Source of the DNA: Armatimonadota bacterium
GTDB taxonomy: Bacteria > Armatimonadota > Fimbriimonadia > Fimbriimonadales > Fimbriimonadaceae
Assembly (NCBI GenBank): GCA_003516955.1
Contig: DPBN01000180.1
Span: 1 to 8,154 of the forward strand
Direction: 5' to 3'
DNA length: 8,154 nt
Shown here: in pieces, positions 1 to 4,744 of the stretch
Numbering within the stretch: position 1 is the first letter of the stretch
Layout of the letters: the number at the start of each line of letters is the position of its first letter
The notes under the pieces: model-generated
What the model saw: only the letters and a program-made list of their open reading frames with translations
The model's database searches: none
What the model was told of the DNA's origin: nothing
Translations under genes and position numbers: made by a program

Positions 1-32
1 ACGACGGGATTCGGGCGCGCCCTGCCGGATCC

Positions 33-593
33 ATGTCGCTGGGGTTGATCATCGCCATCGCGCTGGGGCTGGCCATGGACGCCTTCGCGGTCTCCATGGC
101 CTGCAGCGCGTCGTTGGCGAGGCTGCGCGGCCGCCAGGTGTTCCGCATCGCGTTCCACTTCGGTTGGTTCCAGGCGATGATGCCAGTTCTCGGGTGGTTC
201 GCCGGCACGGGCGCGCGGTCGCTCATCGAGCGCTGGGACCACTGGGTCGCCTTCGGCCTGCTGGCGCTGGTGGGGGGAAAGGCGATCCTTCAGGCGGTGC
301 GCGGCACCGAGGAGTCGTGCGGCGAGAGGCGCGACCCCACGAAGGGCTGGTCGCTGGTGGCGTTCTCGCTCGCCACGAGCGTTGACGCCTTGGCGGTGGG
401 GCTCAGCCTGTCGGCTTTGGGCGTGTCCATCTGGGTTCCGGCCGCGGTGATCGGCGTGGTGACGGCCTGCCTGTCCTGCGTGGGGATGCTGATCGGCGCG
501 CGGGCCTCGGCTCGGTGGGGGAGGCCGATCGAGGTGCTCGGTGGGGTCGTGCTGATCGGGATCGGTCTCCAGGTGCTGGCCGAACACCTCTAG
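33..593 (+). CDS. mntP: MntP-family manganese efflux pump
   Basis: This 186-residue inner-membrane protein is predicted to export Mn2+ from the cytoplasm and so protect against manganese excess. The length equals the family norm (E. coli MntP is about 188 residues). About six hydrophobic segments are visible, near residues 4-25, 38-58, 70-90, 107-127, 133-156 and 164-184. The two halves carry matching family signatures, LAMDAFAVS with Asp16 and TSVDALAVG with Asp118. Both aspartates fall at the positions of the functionally important acidic residues of E. coli MntP. Also typical are the GWF motif, the HWVAFGLLALVGGK stretch and the C-terminal EVLGG..LIGIG. The ATG gives the usual MntP N-terminus, but no clear Shine-Dalgarno precedes it and the frame stays open to the window edge, so an upstream start is possible. 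Too little upstream sequence is present to look for a manganese (yybP-ykoY) riboswitch. It converges with the DUF3187 gene. Family identification is secure; the metal is inferred from family. Confidence 0.93.
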   Translation: MSLGLIIAIALGLAMDAFAVSMACSASLARLRGRQVFRIAFHFGWFQAMMPVLGWFAGTGARSLIERWDHWVAFGLLALVGGKAILQAVRGTEESCGERRDPTKGWSLVAFSLATSVDALAVGLSLSALGVSIWVPAAVIGVVTACLSCVGMLIGARASARWGRPIEVLGGVVLIGIGLQVLAEHL

Positions 594-595
594 GC

Positions 596-614
596 GCGGC
601 CTGCCGTCGGCCGC
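596..614. terminator. GC-rich hairpin between convergent genes, possible terminator
   Basis: A perfect 6-bp stem (GCGGCC pairing with GGCCGC) with a 7-base loop lies just after the mntP stop, in the 58-base gap between the convergent mntP and DUF3187 genes. There is no T-run on either side, so it is not a classical intrinsic terminator. The 10-mer GCCGTCGGCC occurs within it (603-612) and again at 631-640. The position fits a bidirectional terminator, but such palindromes arise easily in GC-rich DNA. Confidence 0.25.
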
Positions 615-651
615 CGCGTTCGAAGCCTTGGCCGTCGGCCCTCGGCACCCG

Positions 652-1599
652 TTAGCGACCGACCTTGGCCTCGTAGCGCAGGCCGACCGTGAAGTCCGGC
701 CCGACATTCGCCCCTTCCGGCCAAGAGCCGTTGAACAGGTCGCGGTCCTCCGAGAAGAACGCCTCGACCAGCCCATCCCCCAGAAGCCTTCGGTAGCCGA
801 ACGTGACCAGACGGTGGGGGGCGTCCAACGGCGCGACGCCGGTGCGGAGGGCGGAATCCTCGTGCTGCCACTGCGCGATCCACTGGTCCCGCGAGTTGGG
901 CGACCAAACCACCCCGAAACCCGCCTGCCAGGCGACGTCGCGCGCTCCCCGCAACCGGGTCGGACGGCCCTGCAGCACGGCCGCGCCGTAGGCGTGCAGG
1001 GTCCATCGCTCTCCGAGGCGCCAATCCCGCTCGGCCGCGGCGGCGAGGTCGGTCGCGCCGCTGCCCAGCAGCTGGCCGGCGTCGCCCGTGGGCAGCTTCA
1101 GGGCCACACCGAACCGCCAAGGCCCCGAGCTCCTCCTCACGACGAAGGCCACGTCTCCCAGGCCCGTCGCGGAGCCGAAGCTCCCGAGGTCGGGGCCTTG
1201 GATCGTCGCCCGGCCCTGTGGGGAGGCGTCTCGGAGCGGGTCGGTCCAGCCGAGGACGTTGCGGTGCCACCAGTCGATGATCCCGTCCAGGAACCCGCCG
1301 TGCCTCGCCAGGAGAGGCAGCTCCAAGCCGGCCTCGAGCCCACTTGGAAGGGCGCGGCGGAACTCCAGCAGAAGGCGCGAGACCTCGCAATCCTCCAAGT
1401 TCGAGCCGGCGGCGCGCAGGTCGTTGGCCTCAGTCCACGAGACGCTCCATCGGGACTCGCCGGACTCCAAGCCGACGTTCCCCGGCGTCCAGCGATAGAA
1501 GGTGAGGGACACGGCGCGGTGGTTGCGAGTGGCGATCAGCCCCTGGCCCGCGGCTAGGGACGGAAGGAGGAGGCAAGCGGCCAGGCCGAAACCTTTCAC
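652..1599 (-). CDS. DUF3187-like secreted protein, probable outer-membrane beta-barrel
   Basis: This 315-residue protein has an N-terminal signal peptide: a basic Lys2, a hydrophobic core at about 4-15, and a likely cleavage near Ala17/Gly18. The rest shows alternating polar/hydrophobic strands rich in Trp, Tyr, Phe and Gly, as expected for an outer-membrane beta-barrel. The segment around residues 91-125 (ELPLLARHGGFLDGIIDWWH, then an Arg- and Pro-containing stretch) resembles the DUF3187 family, and further strands such as FGVALKLPTGD and VTFGYRRLLGDGLVEAFF fit it. The family's function is unknown. The start is GTG: an in-frame stop (TAA, 1611-1609 on the minus strand) lies only three codons upstream, and only this start includes the whole signal peptide. 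A GAGAAGG sequence about 12 bases upstream may be the Shine-Dalgarno. It is transcribed divergently from the efflux operon. The overlapping plus-strand frame has no protein-like character. The beta-barrel call is firmer than the family name, which rests on recognition without a search. Confidence 0.75.
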   Translation of the reverse strand: MKGFGLAACLLLPSLAAGQGLIATRNHRAVSLTFYRWTPGNVGLESGESRWSVSWTEANDLRAAGSNLEDCEVSRLLLEFRRALPSGLEAGLELPLLARHGGFLDGIIDWWHRNVLGWTDPLRDASPQGRATIQGPDLGSFGSATGLGDVAFVVRRSSGPWRFGVALKLPTGDAGQLLGSGATDLAAAAERDWRLGERWTLHAYGAAVLQGRPTRLRGARDVAWQAGFGVVWSPNSRDQWIAQWQHEDSALRTGVAPLDAPHRLVTFGYRRLLGDGLVEAFFSEDRDLFNGSWPEGANVGPDFTVGLRYEAKVGR

Positions 1600-1651
1600 G
1601 CCGACAAGTTACCTTCTCGGATGACGGACGGAGAACCTAAAGAAGGGGCTC

Positions 1652-1682
1652 TTGAATCTCCGATCTATCCATCAGGTACGAT
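1652..1682 (+). promoter_or_regulatory. Candidate sigma-70-like promoter of the efflux operon
   Basis: TTGAAT (1652-1657) and TACGAT (1677-1682) each match the -35 and -10 consensus at four of six positions, with a 19-base spacer, slightly longer than ideal. Transcription would then begin near 1688-1690. That leaves a short leader that still contains the GGAG at 1692-1695 and supports the regulator start at 1706 rather than 1685. The region is less GC-rich than its surroundings, as expected for a promoter. The match is weak, and the minus-strand promoter for the DUF3187 gene was not recognised. Confidence 0.3.
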
Positions 1683-1691
1683 GAATGCGCC

Positions 1692-1695
1692 GGAG
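1692..1695 (+). promoter_or_regulatory. Ribosome binding site deciding the regulator start
   Basis: GGAG lies 10 bases before the ATG at 1706. The earlier in-frame ATG at 1685 has only AGG eight bases upstream and would add seven residues that are not part of the SpoVT/AbrB fold. The 1706 start is therefore preferred. Confidence 0.45.
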
Positions 1696-1705
1696 TGTGA
1701 AATGC

Positions 1706-1972
1706 ATGAAACATGTGCACCGTAGCATCGCAGCGGGCGACGCCTTCTACGGCGCCGTCACCGTCGGCGAGCGGGGCCAGATCGTGATCCCCGCCGAGGC
1801 CAGGGCCGAGCTCGGCATCCAAGCCGGCGACAAGCTGCTGGTGATGCGGCACCCGGTCTACAAGGGCCTGATGATCTGCAAGATCGACGAGCTTCAGATG
1901 TTCCTCAACGAGTTCTCCGAGTTCGTCCAGCGCATGCAGAAGAGCGCGCAGCAACAGGAGGAAGAAGCATGA
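1706..1972 (+). CDS. SpoVT/AbrB (AbrB/MazE-type) DNA-binding regulator
   Basis: This small protein (88 residues from the preferred ATG; 95 if translated from the in-frame ATG at 1685) carries a textbook SpoVT/AbrB swapped-hairpin DNA-binding domain near its N-terminus. The core reads AVTVGERGQIVIPAEARAEL, followed by GIQAGDKLLV, which is the usual beta-hairpin, short helix and GDKL.V strand. Such proteins act as dimers; some regulate transcription and others are antitoxins. A C-terminal helix (FLNEFSEFVQRMQ) and a Gln/Glu-rich tail follow, perhaps for oligomerisation. No toxin gene is adjacent: the next gene is a TolC channel, overlapping by 4 bases (ATGA). The operon position suggests a cytoplasmic transcriptional regulator of the efflux genes, probably autoregulatory. 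That role is inferred from position; whether it activates or represses, and its ligand, cannot be read from sequence. The fold assignment is firm and the start is moderately certain. Confidence 0.87.
   Translation: MKHVHRSIAAGDAFYGAVTVGERGQIVIPAEARAELGIQAGDKLLVMRHPVYKGLMICKIDELQMFLNEFSEFVQRMQKSAQQQEEEA
1956..1961 (+). promoter_or_regulatory. Strong Shine-Dalgarno for the TolC-like gene, inside the regulator gene
   Basis: A consensus AGGAGG sits 7 bases before the tolC-like ATG at 1969, embedded in the last codons of the regulator gene. With the ATGA stop/start overlap it implies translational coupling. It also fixes the start of the TolC-like protein, because no other plausible in-frame start lies nearby. 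Confidence 0.75.
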
Positions 1973-3249
1973 ACCCACTGATCGCCGCTTTGGCGCTCGC
2001 CGCCAACACCGCCCCCACTCTGACCCTCGACGAGGCCATCCGCATCGCGGAGGAGAACGCCTTCTCGGTGCGCGCGGCCGAGACGCGCGTGGAGAAGGCG
2101 CGCCAGCAGGCCGCCGAGGCCCAGGCCAATCTGTTCCCGAAGCTGACGGCGGAGGGGACGTACACGAAGCTCGACAAGGGAAGCACGGCGAACTTCGGAC
2201 CGGGCGTGTCGGTCGTCATCCAACCCGATGAGACCAAGAACGCGAAGTTCACGCTGTCGTTCCCTGTGGACATCTCCGGCAACATCGGGCGGCTCGTGAG
2301 GGCCTCCAAGCTGTCGCTCAACGCCAGCAGGGAGACGCTCCAGGCGCAGAAGAACGACCTGCGCCTGAACGTGCGCACGGCCTACTACCGCGTCCTGCAG
2401 GCCCAGGAACTCGTGCGCGTGGCCGAGGACAACCTCGCCAGCGCGAGGGAGCGGCTGGCCAACGCCAAGAAGCAGTTCGAAGTGGGCGCGGCCGCGAAGA
2501 TCGACGTGCTCCGCTTCGAGACTCTCGTGGCGAGCGCCGAGGCCCAGCTCCTCTCGGCGAACAACGGGCTGAGGCTGGCCAAGCAGGCGTTCAACAACGC
2601 GCTGAGCCGGCCCGTCGAGACGGAGTTCGAGCTCGCGCCGGTCCAGGCGGAGCCCGAGAAGGTGGAGGACGCGGCGAAGCTGGTCGAGCAGGCCCTTCAG
2701 AACCGGCCCGAGCTGAAGGCCGCTCAGAAGCAGCTGGAGGCGCTGGCGTTCATCCGCCGCGCGGAGGAGCGCGGCCTGAACCCGAGCTTGGGCGTCGCTG
2801 GCGTGTACCAGCACAACTTCGACCCCGGCTTCGGCGGAAGGAAGGACTCTTCGTTGGCGGTGGCCACGCTCACCATCCCGCTTTGGGACTCCGGCGTCAC
2901 CCGCGCGCGCGTGAAGGCCGCCCGCCAGGACGAGGAGCAGGTCGCGATCCAGATCGAGCAACTAAAGCTCGGCCTGTCGCTGGAGGTCAACCAGGCCGTG
3001 ACGAACCTGACCAATGCGATGGCCCGCCTGGAGGTAGCCCGCCGGCAGGCCGAGTTCGCCGCTGAGAACTTCCGGCTGGCGAAGCTGCGGTACGAGGCCG
3101 GCGAGGCCATCCAACTGGAGGTTTTGGACGCCCAGGCCCAAGACACGCAGGCCAAGGCGGACTTGGTGAACGCCCGCTACGAGGCGCTATCGGCCTATGC
3201 GGCCCTCCAGCGCGCCATCGGGGCGGATTCGCCCAACCCGAAGCAGTAA
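1969..3249 (+). CDS. TolC-family outer-membrane efflux channel
   Basis: This 426-residue protein is the outer-membrane component of the tripartite pump, expected to form a trimeric channel-tunnel through which substrate leaves the cell. It shows the duplicated outer-membrane efflux protein (OEP) architecture, with repeats at about residues 18-215 and 230-418. Each repeat has a helix, a strand signature (NLFPKLTAEGTY and LNPSLGVAGVY), a second strand with a Pro-containing turn (LSFPVDISG and LTIPLWDSG), and a long Ala/Gln/Glu-rich coiled coil containing the typical Y/F-E-x-G motif (QFEVGAAAKIDVL and RYEAGEAIQLEVL). The length is close to mature E. coli TolC. The N-terminus is a short hydrophobic signal (about residues 3-12, cleavage near Ala11/Ala12) that lacks basic residues, which is unusual. 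The start is fixed by AGGAGG 7 bases upstream. It overlaps the regulator gene by 4 bases and is followed 21 bases later by the adaptor gene, with no terminator visible between them. Confidence 0.92.
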   Translation: MNPLIAALALAANTAPTLTLDEAIRIAEENAFSVRAAETRVEKARQQAAEAQANLFPKLTAEGTYTKLDKGSTANFGPGVSVVIQPDETKNAKFTLSFPVDISGNIGRLVRASKLSLNASRETLQAQKNDLRLNVRTAYYRVLQAQELVRVAEDNLASARERLANAKKQFEVGAAAKIDVLRFETLVASAEAQLLSANNGLRLAKQAFNNALSRPVETEFELAPVQAEPEKVEDAAKLVEQALQNRPELKAAQKQLEALAFIRRAEERGLNPSLGVAGVYQHNFDPGFGGRKDSSLAVATLTIPLWDSGVTRARVKAARQDEEQVAIQIEQLKLGLSLEVNQAVTNLTNAMARLEVARRQAEFAAENFRLAKLRYEAGEAIQLEVLDAQAQDTQAKADLVNARYEALSAYAALQRAIGADSPNPKQ

Positions 3250-3270
3250 ACGAAGCACTTAGGAAGACCT

Positions 3271-4743
3271 ATGAAGACGGAGAGAGCGAAGTGGATCGGA
3301 GTGTCGGCCGCCCTGGCGCTTCTGGCGCTCGGCGGCTGCGTGAACCGCGCGGCGCAGAAGCAGGCCAAGGAGACCGAGGCGCTGCTGCAGGACAAGGTCC
3401 TGCCGGTGAGCGTGGTTCCGGTGAGCCGGACCGAGTTCGTGGACAGCATCGAGGTCACCGGCAGCGTGGTGGCAGGAACCGAGGCCTCGGTCGGCGCCAA
3501 GCTTCCGGGCAAGGTCGTTGAGACGCTGGTGGCCGATGGCGATCCTGTCGCGGCGGGCCAGGTGCTGGCCAGGCTGGACGACACGAACTACCGCCTCGCT
3601 CTCCGACAGGCCGAGGCGCAGGTGCAGGCGTCGCAGGCCCAGCTGCGGCAAGCGCTGACCAACGCGGCCGTGGGTCCCTCGCGCAGCTCGGCGGCGGTGG
3701 CGGCGGCCGAGGCCCAGCTCCGATCCGCCAAGGCTCAGCTGCAAAAGGCCGAGAAAGGGGCGCGGGACGAGGAGCGCGCTCAAGCGGCGAACAACGTCGA
3801 GGCCGCGCGCAGCGGCATGGAGACCGCCCGCAAGGAGCTGGAGCGGCGGCGGAGGCTCTTCGAGCAGGGCGCCATCAGCCGCCAGCTGCTCGACGTCGCC
3901 GAGAACCAGTACCAGATCGCCCTCAGCCAGTACGAGAACGCCCTGCAGGCCCAGCGCATCGCGCAGAGCGCGGTTCGGCCGGAGGACCTCGCGACGGCGC
4001 GCGAGGCGGTCCGCCAGGCCGAGGAGAACCTGCGGAACGCGCAGGCCGCCAAGAAGCTCGATGCCCTGCTCGGGCAGCAGGTGGAGGCCGCGAAGTCGGC
4101 CTTGGCGGCGGCCGAGGCGCAGGTGGCGCTTCAGCGGCAGAACATCGAGGACTGCGTGGTGCGGGCGCCGTTCGCCGGAAAGGTTGCCGGGCGTCCGGTT
4201 CAGCCCGGCACCGTGGTCGGCTCGGGCACGCCGATCGTTCGGCTGGTGTCCTCCGAGGGCCTGTACTTCGAGGGCGAAGTCCCCGAGCGCTCCTCCGCGC
4301 TGATCCGCGCAGGCATGCCCGTGGAGGTTCGCTTCGACGCGCTGGGCGGCAGGCCAATCCAGGGCCGCATCTCCGCCGTGAACCCGTCGGTGAGCACGGT
4401 CGGTCGCCTGCTGAGCGTCCGTGTGGAGCTTCCCTCCGGGGCGCAGGGCATCCGAGCCGGGATGTTCGCCCGGGGCACGGTGCGCCTGCGGTCCGTGCCC
4501 GGCTCGATCGTGATCCCGTTCCCGGCGATCGTGGAGCGGGGCGGCCGCAAGGTCGTGTTCGTGGTCGAAGACGGAAAGGCCAAGGCGGTGCCGGTGCGAA
4601 TCCTGGAGGTTCGCGGTCTGGACGCCCGAGTGGAGGACATCCCCGTCGGAGCCCAGCTCGTGGTGAAGGGCCAGGACACGCTCGACGAGGGGAGCCCGGT
4701 GCGCATCGAGGCCGCTTCGGACGAGAGCGGGGCGGGGGCCTGA
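3271..4743 (+). CDS. RND efflux adaptor (HlyD/AcrA-type membrane fusion protein), lipoprotein
   Basis: This 490-residue periplasmic adaptor joins the RND permease to the TolC-like channel. A lipobox (LALGGC) puts the lipidated cysteine at residue 23, so the mature protein is probably anchored to the inner membrane. Order of domains: a first beta-barrel/membrane-proximal strand (about 45-70), a first lipoyl half (about 72-105, VVETLVADGDPVAAGQVLARLD), a very long alpha-helical hairpin (about 109-292), a second lipoyl half (about 293-326, DCVVRAPFAGKVAGRPVQPG), a beta-barrel (about 330-405) and a membrane-proximal domain (about 410-480). The hairpin tip carries R-x3-L-x6-S (Arg192, Leu196, Ser203), the adaptor motif known to contact TolC channels. 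Each arm is about 88 residues, longer than in AcrA (which totals about 400 residues), and this accounts for the large size. AGGA at 3261-3264 precedes the ATG by 6 bases. The permease begins one base after its stop. The family is certain; the substrate is unknown. Confidence 0.92.
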   Translation: MKTERAKWIGVSAALALLALGGCVNRAAQKQAKETEALLQDKVLPVSVVPVSRTEFVDSIEVTGSVVAGTEASVGAKLPGKVVETLVADGDPVAAGQVLARLDDTNYRLALRQAEAQVQASQAQLRQALTNAAVGPSRSSAAVAAAEAQLRSAKAQLQKAEKGARDEERAQAANNVEAARSGMETARKELERRRRLFEQGAISRQLLDVAENQYQIALSQYENALQAQRIAQSAVRPEDLATAREAVRQAEENLRNAQAAKKLDALLGQQVEAAKSALAAAEAQVALQRQNIEDCVVRAPFAGKVAGRPVQPGTVVGSGTPIVRLVSSEGLYFEGEVPERSSALIRAGMPVEVRFDALGGRPIQGRISAVNPSVSTVGRLLSVRVELPSGAQGIRAGMFARGTVRLRSVPGSIVIPFPAIVERGGRKVVFVVEDGKAKAVPVRILEVRGLDARVEDIPVGAQLVVKGQDTLDEGSPVRIEAASDESGAGA

Positions 4744-4744
4744 G

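Noticed and set aside
628..1557. 309-codon open frame on the plus strand over the DUF3187 gene
   Set aside because: The product is Pro/Arg/Gln-rich and unstructured, while the opposite strand encodes a signal peptide and barrel strands.
1549..1599. Lipobox-like LAAC at residues 6-9 of the DUF3187-like protein
   Set aside because: The cysteine comes after only eight residues, too few for a lipoprotein signal; an ordinary signal peptide with cleavage near residues 17-18 fits better.
1703..1719. Imperfect palindrome around the regulator start (TGCATG-AAA-CATGTGCA)
   Set aside because: Only four consecutive Watson-Crick pairs close the loop before a two-base interruption, too weak to call an operator or a translation-blocking hairpin.
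1681..1725. 14-codon upstream open frame overlapping the regulator start
   Set aside because: It begins at ATG 1681 and ends at TAG 1725, but has no convincing ribosome site and would lie upstream of or at the predicted transcription start. It is probably chance.
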